Shown in pieces: positions 26,152-35,789 of a stretch of DNA of 64,000 nt. The notes under the pieces are model-generated. The model saw only the letters and a list, made by a program, of their open reading frames with translations, had not been told where the DNA came from and searched no databases. This DNA is from Clostridiaceae bacterium. GTDB taxonomy: Bacteria > Bacillota > Clostridia > Lachnospirales > Lachnospiraceae. How positions within the stretch are numbered: the first letter of the stretch is position 1; every line of letters starts with the position of its first letter. The position numbers were made by a program, and so were the translations under genes. Location of the stretch: assembly GCA_009911305.1 (NCBI GenBank), contig QXXC01000010.1, positions 1 through 64,000 of the forward strand, written 5' to 3'.

Positions 26152-26874
26152 TTAACGCGCAAAGATCACGATCCGTTCTGCCGCGCCGTCGGCGTCCTGC
26201 CAGATAAGGCATGCAGAACCCTCTTTCAAGTCCTCCATGGTAACGATATTCCTCGTCAGATACGGAGAAAACTGTGTCTTTTCAGTTATCCGGTACTCCG
26301 CGCCGTCTGCACCCTTTAACATCCATCCGTCGTTGTCCTGCTGCGGCGCGCCGTCTGCGATCACGTACTGGGGCGCACGGAAATCAGCGGGAATATTGAC
26401 AATCACCATCTCCGGCGTAGTCTGCGGAGGAAGGGACATCGTCATAGCCGGCCCCAGATAGGCCTCAAAACTGCCCAGCTCCACGTCCTCTGAGGAAACC
26501 GGAAGCCCGCTCACCGCATCCAGCACCAGGGTATGCTCGGGATCGATGTGGAATACGATCTCCCCGGACGAGGAGGCCGGCGAGGTATTGTCTACCGTCA
26601 TCTGCCCCTCCTGGGATGACAGGACGGTTCCCCAGATCCGCGTCGGGACCGAAGCGGCCTGCCCGTCCTCTCTGCTGTCGGAAGACTCTGCCTCCGGGGC
26701 CTGCGTTTCCCCGGCCGGCCCGTTCTTCTGATCCGCTTTCTCCGGTTCTTCCTGCGCGTCGGAAGCTGTTTGCGAAGGCGCGATCGTCTCTGCCCCCGCC
26801 GGCTGAGAGCAGCCTGACAGCAGCGTCAGTGATAAAGTAAGTCCCATAGCCAGTAACATCCATCTTTTTTTCAT
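26152..26874 (-). CDS. putative lipoprotein of unknown function
   Basis: Protein of 240 residues. Lipoprotein signal MKKRWMLLAMGLTLSLTLLS followed by GCSQPAG, with the lipidated Cys at 22. Residues 25-75 are a low-complexity Glu/Ala/Ser/Gln spacer. The rest is beta-rich (VPTRIWGTVLSSQEGQMTVD; EIVFHIDPEHTLVLD; YVIADG) and resembles OB-like or stress-inducible secreted domains; no named family is recognised. It is anchored outside the membrane and transcribed alone. Confidence 0.8.
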   Translation of the reverse strand: MKKRWMLLAMGLTLSLTLLSGCSQPAGAETIAPSQTASDAQEEPEKADQKNGPAGETQAPEAESSDSREDGQAASVPTRIWGTVLSSQEGQMTVDNTSPASSSGEIVFHIDPEHTLVLDAVSGLPVSSEDVELGSFEAYLGPAMTMSLPPQTTPEMVIVNIPADFRAPQYVIADGAPQQDNDGWMLKGADGAEYRITEKTQFSPYLTRNIVTMEDLKEGSACLIWQDADGAAERIVIFAR

Positions 26875-27202
26875 TGTAATTAAGTTCTCCTTTAAATTCT
26901 TTTATTTTCGCTGTTTATCCCGGATTCTCCGATTCCTGCGGCCTCCCTGTACATCCGGCCGTCCCTGCAGCCGCCGTATCATTCGTTCCTGCGGCACACT
27001 GTCATTATAGCGTTTTTCATCATAAATGGCTATTAAAGAAGAATGAACATTTCTTACAACTTTCGCGTCAATATAAACATTTCCTTTCCTGATAGATCCT
27101 TTGTTGCATTCCCTATGACGGACTCCTGATTCTGCAGCGGAACATCAGCCGCAAAGGCAGGTGTGCGGGAGACCCGGGCGTATAGGATGTAAAAAAGGGC
27201 TG
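26875..27202. other. intergenic region without a recognised gene
   Basis: It holds the leader of the lipoprotein gene, with a minus-strand TATAAT-like -10 (27004-27009) but no convincing -35, and AT-rich then GC-rich filler. The right end is the terminator of the kinase-like gene. Nothing else was seen. Confidence 0.5.
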
Positions 27203-27240
27203 AAAAATACCGGCCGCAGCTTTTACTGGTCTGCGGCCGG
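27203..27240 (-). terminator. intrinsic terminator of the cytidylate-kinase-like gene
   Basis: 10-bp stem CCGGCCGCAG / CTGCGGCCGG, followed on the minus strand by TATTTTT. Confidence 0.85.
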
Positions 27241-27265
27241 CGTCCTTATATAAACGCTCTTTTTG

Positions 27266-27787
27266 TTACATTCTTGACAAGCATTTTTTGATAATCTCCA
27301 CTGTTCCTTCCATTCCGAACTTGGATGTGCTGACCGTCAAATCAAACTCAACCGGATCGCCGTCCTCGGTTGTGGAGTGGTTCTTGCGGATTTCCACTCT
27401 GCGCTCCCCCATCTGGGCAATCCGCTCCTCTGCCTGCTCCCGATTCAGGGTCTCGTTCGACATGGCCCACTGGATCTTGCTTTCCAGATCCGCCCGGATA
27501 AATACATTTAAATTCTTCGGACGCCCCTGCAGAACAGATGCGGCGCAGGTTCCCACAAATACGCAGGACGCCCTGTCGGAGAGGAGCTTTACCGCCTCGC
27601 GCTGAGCCGCCAGATCCCGCTCGTTCTCATCCTCCAAATCCTCCCGCACCAGATGATTCTCCTCTGCTATGCGCCACAGATCCTTTTTATCATAGCACTC
27701 AAGACTTAAGCTCTTTGCCAGCCACTGTGCGACATTCTTTCCGTTGCTCCCATACTCTCGTTCGATACATACCGTTTTGTTTGCCAT
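27266..27787 (-). CDS. cytidylate-kinase-like protein
   Basis: Protein of 173 residues. It starts with a nucleotide-binding loop (CIEREYGSNGKNVAQWLAKS, a GSNGK variant of the P-loop) and continues in the cytidylate-kinase-like pattern (YDKKDLWRIAEE, NVFIRADLESKIQWAM, DPVEFDLTVSTSKFG). Such short proteins are common in clostridia beside the true Cmk, and their substrate is not established. AGGAGG precedes the start; it is monocistronic. Confidence 0.82.
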   Translation of the reverse strand: MANKTVCIEREYGSNGKNVAQWLAKSLSLECYDKKDLWRIAEENHLVREDLEDENERDLAAQREAVKLLSDRASCVFVGTCAASVLQGRPKNLNVFIRADLESKIQWAMSNETLNREQAEERIAQMGERRVEIRKNHSTTEDGDPVEFDLTVSTSKFGMEGTVEIIKKCLSRM

Positions 27788-28081
27788 TTCTTCTCCTCCT
27801 GACGGGAATTTTTCCGCAGCAGACGCCCCGGCGGCGTAATTTACGTTCTCTGCAGCCGCATCCTCAAGCTCCGCGTAAAAACACGATCCATGCGCTGTCC
27901 GCGCAGTGTTCCCTTTATATAAGAACAGTATACGTTATTTTTTTAACAATTTCCAATATTTTATTCTTATCTATTGATAATATTCATATTATGATATATA
28001 CTGGATCATATTTGAAACATGCGTTCCATGCGATATGTGTTCCATCCGGCTCGTTGTGCCGCGGAATTTGATGAGGTTTTT
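27788..28081. other. divergent promoter region
   Basis: A GC-rich part near the kinase-like gene, then an AT-rich core (about 27915-28010) that must hold the divergent promoters. A short segment at 28012-28026 (TTTGAAACATGCGTT) looks like a family-1 repeat end. No gene is seen. Confidence 0.45.
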
Positions 28082-28954
28082 ATGGAATTATTACAGCTTC
28101 GCTACTTTCTCACCGCCGCCAGGTATCAGCATATGACCCAGGCGGCCGATGCGCTGCGGATCGCCCAGCCGGCGCTGTCCCAGTCGATTAAGCGGCTGGA
28201 GCAGGAGCTGGGCGTTTCCCTGTTTGACCGGGAGAAACGCAGGATCCGGCTCAACGACGCCGGGCGCTTTCTGCAGCAGACGCTGACGCCTGTCATGGCG
28301 GCCCTGGATTCCCTGCCGTCTGCGGTTCGGGAGCAGGCGGCGCAAACGGCGCGGACGATCCGCATCAGCCATCCGGCCGCCTCTTCTCTCGTGACCGAAG
28401 GGGTGCTCGAATACAGGCGCCTTCACCCGGAGGCATGCTTCCGGCTCCGGAAAAACACCTGTGCAGAGCAGCCGGATGATCTGTGCGTCTGCGCCCCCTG
28501 TCCCGGCTCCTTTGCAGGCGAAGGAAGCCGTTTTCTTTTAAAAGAGACGTTTTTTCTGGCCGCTGCTTCCGGCTCCCCATACGCCGCCCTGCCCTGCGTC
28601 CCCCTTGAGGACGTGAAGCATGAAGATTTTATTATCCTTTCAGACGATGAACCGGCCCGCGGGGCCTTCCTGCGCTTCTGCCGCGAAGCCGGCTTCTCCC
28701 CGCATATTGCCTGTGAATGCGGCGATCCGGAATCGGCGCAGCGCCTTATTGCCGCCGGCTTAGGGGTCAGTCTGTGGCCCATACACTCCTGGGGAGCGCC
28801 CCGCCAGCCGGGCCTGGCGCTTCTGCCCGTCAGCCGCCCGGACTGCAGGCGTGATATTGTCCTCATTTGCCGCCCTGCCGAAAATGGAGCTCTCTCCGAA
28901 GATTTCTGCCGTTTTCTCACATCCTATGCCGCTCAAAGGGAGACGGTGCTCTGA
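28082..28954 (+). CDS. LysR-family transcriptional regulator
   Basis: Protein of 290 residues. The N-terminal winged helix is typical (MELLQLRYFLTAARYQHMTQ, AADALRIAQPALSQSIKRLE, FDREKRRIRLNDAG). The C-terminal effector domain is present but rather short and Pro/Cys-rich. ATG 28082 is chosen because it matches the family start; GAGG lies upstream. It is divergent from the kinase-like gene and convergent with the EF-G-like gene, so its target is not obvious. Confidence 0.92.
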   Translation: MELLQLRYFLTAARYQHMTQAADALRIAQPALSQSIKRLEQELGVSLFDREKRRIRLNDAGRFLQQTLTPVMAALDSLPSAVREQAAQTARTIRISHPAASSLVTEGVLEYRRLHPEACFRLRKNTCAEQPDDLCVCAPCPGSFAGEGSRFLLKETFFLAAASGSPYAALPCVPLEDVKHEDFIILSDDEPARGAFLRFCREAGFSPHIACECGDPESAQRLIAAGLGVSLWPIHSWGAPRQPGLALLPVSRPDCRRDIVLICRPAENGALSEDFCRFLTSYAAQRETVL

Positions 28955-28966
28955 ACTGCCAAAAAG

Positions 28967-28998
28967 AAAAATCACAGACTTCATGTTCTGTGATTTTT
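28967..28998. terminator. bidirectional intrinsic terminator
   Basis: AAAAATCACAGA / TCTGTGATTTTT with a short loop, between the convergent LysR and EF-G-like genes. Confidence 0.85.
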
Positions 28999-29106
28999 CC
29001 ATTTCTCTATTTCCTGATTAAGATTGCCAGAACCGCGCGCAAAGGGCACATCCGGAGCCGTCCTGCTGCCCTTTGGCCCACACCGTATACGCGCTGTCTC
29101 TGCATC

Positions 29107-31203
29107 TTACTCTTTCTCGCTCTCCGCTGCTCTCGCCTCGACTTCCTTCTTCTGGACATCGCCCGGAGCCTGCTCGTAGCGGCTGAATTCGTAGGAATAC
29201 AGTCCGATACCGCCCGTCATGGAGCGCAGATCCGTATTGTATCCGAACAATTCGGACATCGGAATATCAGCCTCAATGATCTGCTTTCCGTGGTGATCCG
29301 AATTCATTCCCAGCACACGGCCTCTCCTGCGGTTCAAATCGCCCATCACATCGCCGGTGAATCTGTCCGGAACCGTCACCTTTAAGGATGCGATCGGCTC
29401 AAGCAGAACCGGATTTGCGTCCATAAACGCCTTTTTAAAGGCCAGGGTGGCCGCCATCTTAAACGCCATCTCCGAGGAGTCTACCGGGTGATAGGAACCG
29501 TCCACCAGCGTGGCCTTTAAGCCCACAACCGGATAGCCGGCCAGGGGTCCCTTGAGGACGCATTCCTGAATGCCCTTTTCCACGGCCGGGAAGTAGTTCT
29601 TCGGAACCGCGCCTCCGAACACTCTCTCCTCGAATACATAGGGCTTCTCCAGATCGCCGGAGGGCTCAAACTCCATCTTTACATCGCCGTACTGGCCGTG
29701 TCCGCCGGACTGCTTCTTGTGCTTGCCCTGGGCCTCGACTTTCTTGCGGATCGTCTCGCGGAAGGCAAATCTGGGCTTGCTCAGCACAATGTCAACCTTA
29801 TATCTCGCCTGCAGCTTGCTCACCACCACCTCAAGCTGCTGATCGCCGATGCCGTAGAGCAGGCTCTGGCGGTTCTCCGGGTCGTTGACAGAGCGCAACG
29901 TCAGATCCTCTTCCATAATCTTTGACAGAGCGCTGGAAACCTTGTCCTCGTCTCCCTTGGTCTTCGCCGAGTATGCCATATATGTGTAGGGCGTGGAAAC
30001 CTTCGGCTTGTGGTACACGATCGGCGCGGTGCGCACCGCGATCGTATCGCCTGTCTGGGTCACATTCAGCTTGGCCACTGCACCGATGTCGCCGGCCTTT
30101 AACTCCGGAACCTCGATCGTATCCTTGCCTCTCAGAAGATAGATCTTCTGAACCTTCTCCTCTGCGTCCTTGTTTACATTATAGATCACGCTGTCCGGCT
30201 TTAAGCATCCGGTGCAGATCTTCATCAGGGAATATTTGCCGATAAAGGGATCCACAACCGTCTTAAACACTCTGGCGGACAGGGACACGTCATCATTGTA
30301 TTTTGCCGTAAAGCGCTCGCCGGTGGACACATCCACGCCGACGCACTCGAACTTATCCGGCGACGGGAAATATTTGTCAATGGCCTGTAACAGGTGGCTG
30401 AAGCCCTGCGCGTTCACGCCGGAGCCCATCAGCACCGGAACGATGCTTCCGTCCGTCACCTGTTCCCTGAGCGCCTTGGAGATCTCCTCCTGGGTAAACT
30501 CCTCGCCGGAGAAATAGCGCTCCATATACTCCTCGCTCGTCTCCGCCACGGCCTCAATAAGGGCGTCGCGCACGATCCCCAGATTCTTCTGCGTATACTC
30601 CGGAATGTCGCACTTCTCATAATCGCTTAAGTTCGTAAAGCGGCGGCCTTCCATCTTCACCACATTTACAAAGCCCACAAACTTCTCATTCTCACGGATC
30701 GGCACCTGCAGGGGCGCGATCTGGCGGCCGAAGCGCTTCTCAAGCTTTAAGATCAGCTCGCGGAAGCTCGCGTGGTCGTCGTCCATATTCGTCACAAAGA
30801 AGAGACGCGGCAGGCTGTACTGCTCGCACAGCTCCCATGCCTTCTCGGTTCCAACCTCAATGCCGGCCTTGCAGTTTACCACGATCACGGCCGCATCAGC
30901 CACGCTGATGGCCTCCTCCACCTCGCCCACAAAGTCAAAATAACCGGGAGTATCTAAAATATTGATCTTAAGCGGGCCTTCCTCTCCCTGATATTCAAGC
31001 GGAATCAGTGATGTGGAAATGGAGAACTGGCGTTTTATCTCTTCTTTATCATAATCGCTGATCGACGTTCCGTCCGGAACCTTACCCATCCTCTTGGTCA
31101 CTCCTGTCACCAGGGCCAGCGCTTCTGCCACCGTCGTCTTTCCCGCGCCGCCGTGACCTAATAAAACCACATTACGGATTTGTTTCGTCCCATATACATT
31201 CAT
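29107..31203 (-). CDS. elongation factor G-like GTPase (EF-G paralog)
   Basis: Protein of 698 residues with the five EF-G domains. G1 is GHGGAGKTT, G3 is DTPGYFDF, and the NKxD position reads TNMDD. Typical EF-G has DTPGHVDF and NKMD, so the catalytic His is Tyr and the guanine-specificity Lys is Met. These changes are seen in the EF-G-like subfamily whose function differs from translocation. Domain IV is present (GGHGQYGDVKMEF). It is not next to rpsL/rpsG/tuf, which also argues against it being the main fusA. Confidence 0.9.
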   Translation of the reverse strand: MNVYGTKQIRNVVLLGHGGAGKTTVAEALALVTGVTKRMGKVPDGTSISDYDKEEIKRQFSISTSLIPLEYQGEEGPLKINILDTPGYFDFVGEVEEAISVADAAVIVVNCKAGIEVGTEKAWELCEQYSLPRLFFVTNMDDDHASFRELILKLEKRFGRQIAPLQVPIRENEKFVGFVNVVKMEGRRFTNLSDYEKCDIPEYTQKNLGIVRDALIEAVAETSEEYMERYFSGEEFTQEEISKALREQVTDGSIVPVLMGSGVNAQGFSHLLQAIDKYFPSPDKFECVGVDVSTGERFTAKYNDDVSLSARVFKTVVDPFIGKYSLMKICTGCLKPDSVIYNVNKDAEEKVQKIYLLRGKDTIEVPELKAGDIGAVAKLNVTQTGDTIAVRTAPIVYHKPKVSTPYTYMAYSAKTKGDEDKVSSALSKIMEEDLTLRSVNDPENRQSLLYGIGDQQLEVVVSKLQARYKVDIVLSKPRFAFRETIRKKVEAQGKHKKQSGGHGQYGDVKMEFEPSGDLEKPYVFEERVFGGAVPKNYFPAVEKGIQECVLKGPLAGYPVVGLKATLVDGSYHPVDSSEMAFKMAATLAFKKAFMDANPVLLEPIASLKVTVPDRFTGDVMGDLNRRRGRVLGMNSDHHGKQIIEADIPMSELFGYNTDLRSMTGGIGLYSYEFSRYEQAPGDVQKKEVEARAAESEKE

Positions 31204-31242
31204 ATAAATTCCTCCCGTATATTAATTTTAGTCCATGTTGAT

Positions 31243-31271
31243 ATTGTACAAGAAAACAGAAATAATTTCAA
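31243..31271 (-). promoter_or_regulatory. promoter of the EF-G-like gene
   Basis: TTGAAA and TACAAT on the minus strand, 17 bp apart, about 40 bp before the start codon. Confidence 0.65.
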
Positions 31272-31303
31272 GTGAAATGTAACATTTCAGACAATCGGCC
31301 CCG

Positions 31304-32647
31304 CTAAGCGCCGGCCGACGGATCCTGTCTGCCAAGCGGCAGGATCAGCTGCGCTGCCAGCTCATCCCCGTCCATGCGGTACCGCAGCATCCCTTTATAT
31401 TTTTCCAGAACCGCCCGCATGCTTCCGATCCCGATCCCGCCCTCGCCTTTTGCTCCGCGCGGCAGGCCGCCGATCCACTCGACATTCCGGCTGACTGTAT
31501 TTTTCACCTCCAGGCAAAGCTTGTTGTCACAGGCTCTGGCATAGACGGAAAGCTCTGCCTTTCTCTGCGCCGGCCCCGGATCCTTTGCGCCGGCCTCACA
31601 GCCCTCCCATGCATTTTCCAGCAGATTCCCCAGCAGCATGCTGACCTCCGGCGCGCTCAGAGGCAAACGCTCCGGTATCTGTACCTTTGCCTTAAAACAG
31701 ATGCCGCCCGCCTCACACCGGCGCTGCGTGATGCACAGCAGCGCATTCGCGACCGGGTGCGCACAGAATTCCTGAAGCTGCGTTTCCTGCGTGGATGCCT
31801 CATAGTCCCTCAGATACTCCGCCGCCTCCTCCACCCTGCCCTGGCTTAAATATTCTGCCAGCAGGCGGTTGTGATGGCGCAGATCATGCTGAAACCGTCT
31901 GGCCTGTTCCACATACTCCTTCTCCGCGCACAGCTCATGCTCCAGCATCTTCTGCCAGAGCTTAAGCTGCCGCTGGCTGTTCTCCTTATTCAGATAGCCC
32001 ACCAGGCGGAAAATAACAACATAGGATGTTGAAAGAATCGCCAGAAGAAGCAGATTCATGGTCAGAAACGGAACCTCTGTTTCCATAAATGCAAAGGAAT
32101 CCCCGCCCGGCGATGTATCGTGCAGCCCGAATGCCGAGACAAAGATCAGATACAGCACGGACACAGCGGCAAGCATCCCCCAGCCATGGCGGATGTTCCG
32201 GCTGACGCTGCGAAACGCAGGCAGAACATAGCGCCAGAGCATATAAACCGCTATCCCGAACATACACGCCCGCACGCCAAGAAAGAGCGCGTCCGATTCC
32301 CCCAGCGGCGCCTTTAACGCGCCCATGCAGATGCCGTTAATGAGCAAAAAGAAAAGCACATAGGTGACAAACAGGAAGACATTCTTCCACACTCCGCCTG
32401 TGGAGGACGCAATAAACGCCGCCGTATAGGCGATTACAGAGAATACATACGCATACCTGTACGTGACAAACGATTCCGGATGAAGTCCGCAAATCACAAT
32501 CAGAGCCGAACAAAGCAGGGCGCTGGCCGCCCATATGAGCAGGGTGGTTTTCCTGCCGTATTTGTGTTCTGACATCAAATAACAGATAACGGAATGGCAG
32601 GGATACACCGTTGCCGGCCTTAAAATCTGCAGGAAATCGGAATCCAT
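31304..32647 (-). CDS. GHKL-domain sensor histidine kinase (AgrC-like), orphan
   Basis: Protein of 447 residues. The N-terminal 225 residues have about six membrane segments. A cytoplasmic helix follows with the phospho-acceptor region RRFQHDLRHHNRLL, then the ATPase domain: N box LLGNLLENAWEGC, G box GGIGIGSMRAV. This layout is that of LytS/AgrC-type kinases that partner with LytTR response regulators, but no such regulator adjoins. The following 200-bp gap (32648-32851) has no gene. Confidence 0.87.
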   Translation of the reverse strand: MDSDFLQILRPATVYPCHSVICYLMSEHKYGRKTTLLIWAASALLCSALIVICGLHPESFVTYRYAYVFSVIAYTAAFIASSTGGVWKNVFLFVTYVLFFLLINGICMGALKAPLGESDALFLGVRACMFGIAVYMLWRYVLPAFRSVSRNIRHGWGMLAAVSVLYLIFVSAFGLHDTSPGGDSFAFMETEVPFLTMNLLLLAILSTSYVVIFRLVGYLNKENSQRQLKLWQKMLEHELCAEKEYVEQARRFQHDLRHHNRLLAEYLSQGRVEEAAEYLRDYEASTQETQLQEFCAHPVANALLCITQRRCEAGGICFKAKVQIPERLPLSAPEVSMLLGNLLENAWEGCEAGAKDPGPAQRKAELSVYARACDNKLCLEVKNTVSRNVEWIGGLPRGAKGEGGIGIGSMRAVLEKYKGMLRYRMDGDELAAQLILPLGRQDPSAGA

Positions 32648-32851
32648 GGGCGGATGTTCTCCTTTCTGTTTATAATTATGTATGTGTTTCAGGCGCTGCC
32701 TTAATAAACCGTTCTCTGTTTCTATGCCTGATATAAAATCGCTGAAGCCTGTTGAAAATCATCAGATTTGCTGGCGCACATTCGCTGCCTCCATATATTG
32801 CACAGGCTTCTTCGTCCAACGATTTGAAACGGAGGCTGATCTATATAGTTA

Positions 32852-33424
32852 TTACTGTTTAAATTTCATTTCTACATCCTGCAAAAAAATAAGATCTGTT
32901 ACTTCATGGAATGTATCATCAAGCTTTATCATTTGAGCTTTTATCTGATTATATTCCTCTTCTGATATTTCACTGCCCTGAAAATAATAAGATTTAACCT
33001 TTTCAAAGGGATCGTAACTGTAGTCCAGGATCCAACTATCATCCGTCTTTATCATGTCCTGATCAATATACTGGCGGTAAGCGCCATAAACACCGGTTCC
33101 TCCTGTATCGCAAATTATTCCGTTCCCTTCATATGCATGCAAACTATATTTCGTATACAATTCACTTCCCAAATCAATCAGGCCGTTGTTTTTATACGTG
33201 TATACCTGGATTGAACCCTGTATTCCAAATTCGCTGTTACATAATAGAAGTTCCGGGCTTCCGTCTTTATCTATATCATACAGTGTATAATATAAATAAT
33301 CCGTCGAAGATAATATTTTCCGGTATTCCTCATACTCATCCATTGCCTGTGCATATGGAACTTCAACATTGATTAATAATGTAAAAGCCGTTGCTAACAA
33401 ACCACATTTAAAAATTTTTTTCAT
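32852..33424 (-). CDS. secreted protein of unknown function
   Basis: Protein of 190 residues with a signal peptide (MKKIFKCGLLATAFTLLINV, cleavage near AQA). The mature part has one acidic loop like an EF-hand or FG-GAP turn (YDIDKDGSPELLLCN), then alternating aromatic beta strands. AAGGATGG precedes ATG 33424. It is AT-rich like the neighbouring ATPase gene, whose stop lies 43 bp upstream; the two may be one transcript and one acquired segment. Confidence 0.72.
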   Translation of the reverse strand: MKKIFKCGLLATAFTLLINVEVPYAQAMDEYEEYRKILSSTDYLYYTLYDIDKDGSPELLLCNSEFGIQGSIQVYTYKNNGLIDLGSELYTKYSLHAYEGNGIICDTGGTGVYGAYRQYIDQDMIKTDDSWILDYSYDPFEKVKSYYFQGSEISEEEYNQIKAQMIKLDDTFHEVTDLIFLQDVEMKFKQ

Positions 33425-33467
33425 TTCTAGCAAACCATCCTTTCTGTTAAATGAGCAGCATTGCGTC

Positions 33468-35393
33468 TTATTCTCTGTCAAAATAATAGTTTTTCCCTCC
33501 TATCTTTTTAACATTTATCAATTCCTGCTTTCCCAAAACTTTGCTGCACCAATTTGACACCTTCTGCCATGTACAACCGATAGCGTCACCTATTTCAGTT
33601 GCAGACATTGCCTCCTTCTCACTTAAACTACCTATTAATCCCAGTATTTTTACTTCAACCTCTGTATAATTTCCTTCTGTCATTGGAACATCTCTGTGAA
33701 CAATTTCAATTAACTTCTCATCGCAATCAAAGCATCTTTTTACTTTTGCTTGTGCAACCTCTTCCTCTTTATATATTCTTTCACAGACTGGACATTTATA
33801 GCTTTTTAATTGTTCCTCCACAAAATAGCAATCATACTGGGCAATCGTATTATCATATATGAATCTGGCCGCTGTAAATTCATTTTTTTCTTCTGCAAAT
33901 AATATGTTATTTTCTATACATATACCATAGTCAATCGAAAATAACAAGTAATTCCCTCCATATTTTGAAGCCCTGCTTTCTTCCAGCAAATGTACTAAAA
34001 AATTTTCGCAGAAAATATTCATATACTTTCTTCTTAAAGGATCTAACATAAAATGACTCGATGGCCTTAGTTCTTTTTTATTTTTACTTTTTTCACTTAA
34101 TGCCCGATTTAGGATACTATTCCACATATCCATATAAAACCCAGGTATAACCCTCTTCTTGACTGCTCCCTGAAACTGGCTAAAATATATTTTCCTTGTT
34201 TCCTGTATTCCTACATTTATATCACTAATCGTAATATAACTTCTTTTTCCATTTAATTCCGTCTGGATTAATGCATTCTGTAATATCATGCCTATCGTCC
34301 TAGGCACTCCCATTGCTTCTCTCGTTATCCTTGCAATAATGTCATTTCCTTTTTCATCAAACAATGTATGGTAAGCAACCTCCGGACAATATGATTCTAA
34401 TCGTTTCTTTACTAAAGAAGTGGTAAATTCCTCTAATTGTTTTAATGCGGTAACAATTCCTCCATACTTTTCCACAAAATCATTCAAATCCAAAAAGATA
34501 GGAAAAATATCTCTGCCAATAATAATCTTTTCCCCAAATTCAAATCTATCTGTAATTGTTCCCACTTTAAAAAATATATTATTCTTTGATCCCAGTAATT
34601 TCTTTAACAAAGCAGAAAACTCTTTTTGTTCATTTTCTGAAAGATCAGAGAATTCATCTACAAATACATAAATCGCATCAAGCTTACTTTTTCTGCGTAT
34701 TGCCCCTAAAGCGCTTAACAATTCCAGAACATTAAAATTTGTCGTTTCTGATATACTTTTTACTACCTCAGTTTCATACTCTTCTTCTAAATTAACGCTT
34801 ACACCAGTTTTCTCTTTGGCTATTCCCGCAGCGATACCATCTTTTGCACATTCTTTTTGTGTAAGCTCCTGAGTCATAATCTCTCTTTTAACAGTAATTC
34901 CCTCCATTAAAGCCCGGGCTATAAAATCAAACTCCGGCATTTTAGAGGTATCCTCTTTAAAAATTTTCATTTTTGATTGTTCAAACATAATTTCCAGTTG
35001 TTCTTTTAATTCTTTTACAAGATACTTAATAAAATTATGCTCTATATTTTTTTCGTCCTCTCTCTCAAAAATATCTTTGCATTGACTTAAATCAATATAT
35101 AAAGGAAGAACCCTCTTATCGTTAAATATTAAACTCTCCTTTGAAATTTTGGTAGAAACAGTCTTTAAACATTCATAATAACATCTCATTAAAAGAGAGG
35201 TCTTCCCAGTCCCCCTTCTTCCGCTGATATAACTGTCCTGATCCTGTAAAACCTTTGGTACATTATTAAAATAATCCACATAATAGTCATCCAGTTGAGC
35301 CAACTGGCGAATGTCATCTATAGATATATAATCTGCCCTTAATATGGATTGGAAGGCGACTCTTAACTTCTGTATTTTCTCAATATTATTCAT
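33468..35393 (-). CDS. P-loop ATPase with zinc ribbon and winged helix, unknown role
   Basis: Protein of 641 residues. Walker A is SGRRGTGKTSLLMR (about 57-70); Walker B is YVFVDEFSDLSE (about 250). Between them is an insert with charged helices. The C-terminus carries a four-Cys zinc ribbon (CPVC ... CFDC) and a final winged-helix-like segment (SATEIGDAIGCTWQKVSNWC). The layout recalls ORC/Cdc6-like or STAND-type ATPases coupled to DNA binding. The gene is markedly AT-rich beside GC-rich neighbours and ends beside nested repeats, pointing to horizontal gain. ATG 35393 has GGGAG upstream. Confidence 0.75.
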   Translation of the reverse strand: MNNIEKIQKLRVAFQSILRADYISIDDIRQLAQLDDYYVDYFNNVPKVLQDQDSYISGRRGTGKTSLLMRCYYECLKTVSTKISKESLIFNDKRVLPLYIDLSQCKDIFEREDEKNIEHNFIKYLVKELKEQLEIMFEQSKMKIFKEDTSKMPEFDFIARALMEGITVKREIMTQELTQKECAKDGIAAGIAKEKTGVSVNLEEEYETEVVKSISETTNFNVLELLSALGAIRRKSKLDAIYVFVDEFSDLSENEQKEFSALLKKLLGSKNNIFFKVGTITDRFEFGEKIIIGRDIFPIFLDLNDFVEKYGGIVTALKQLEEFTTSLVKKRLESYCPEVAYHTLFDEKGNDIIARITREAMGVPRTIGMILQNALIQTELNGKRSYITISDINVGIQETRKIYFSQFQGAVKKRVIPGFYMDMWNSILNRALSEKSKNKKELRPSSHFMLDPLRRKYMNIFCENFLVHLLEESRASKYGGNYLLFSIDYGICIENNILFAEEKNEFTAARFIYDNTIAQYDCYFVEEQLKSYKCPVCERIYKEEEVAQAKVKRCFDCDEKLIEIVHRDVPMTEGNYTEVEVKILGLIGSLSEKEAMSATEIGDAIGCTWQKVSNWCSKVLGKQELINVKKIGGKNYYFDRE

Positions 35394-35789
35394 ATGTAAA
35401 TACTCCCTTTCTTCCAAAAATAGTTTACATATATAAAGTACAGTTAGAGTTACACAAAGTAACGGGGTGACGGGCGCTGATTCGCCCGTCAGATTTTCCA
35501 TGTAACGTTCAAGCTGTCACTTGTGGCGGCGATAGTGGTAAGCATCAAATCCCCCCGCCCGCCGCTTGTTATCAAGGTCTTGTATAGATTCCTTCTATCC
35601 GATTATCCATCCGCCGCTCCGTTTCTAAAAAAGAAACAGAGCCGCTGACAGTTTTATTATACCGCCAACAGCCCCGCAAATCAATGATGCGACCGGAAAA
35701 CTTATACCCCTTCTTCTCCGTAACGATCCATACACAAAACATGAAGTACATCAGGCCGTGATTGATTGTAAACAGCCTGCTGAAACGTA
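35394..35789. other. non-coding stretch upstream of the ATPase gene
   Basis: It holds the ATPase gene leader (a weak minus-strand TTGTGT-16-TATATA promoter, 35430-35457) and a GTTTC/GAAAC hairpin near 35625-35645. A minus-strand frame over 35572-35780 could be the remnant of a gene, but no domain is seen. Confidence 0.4.
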
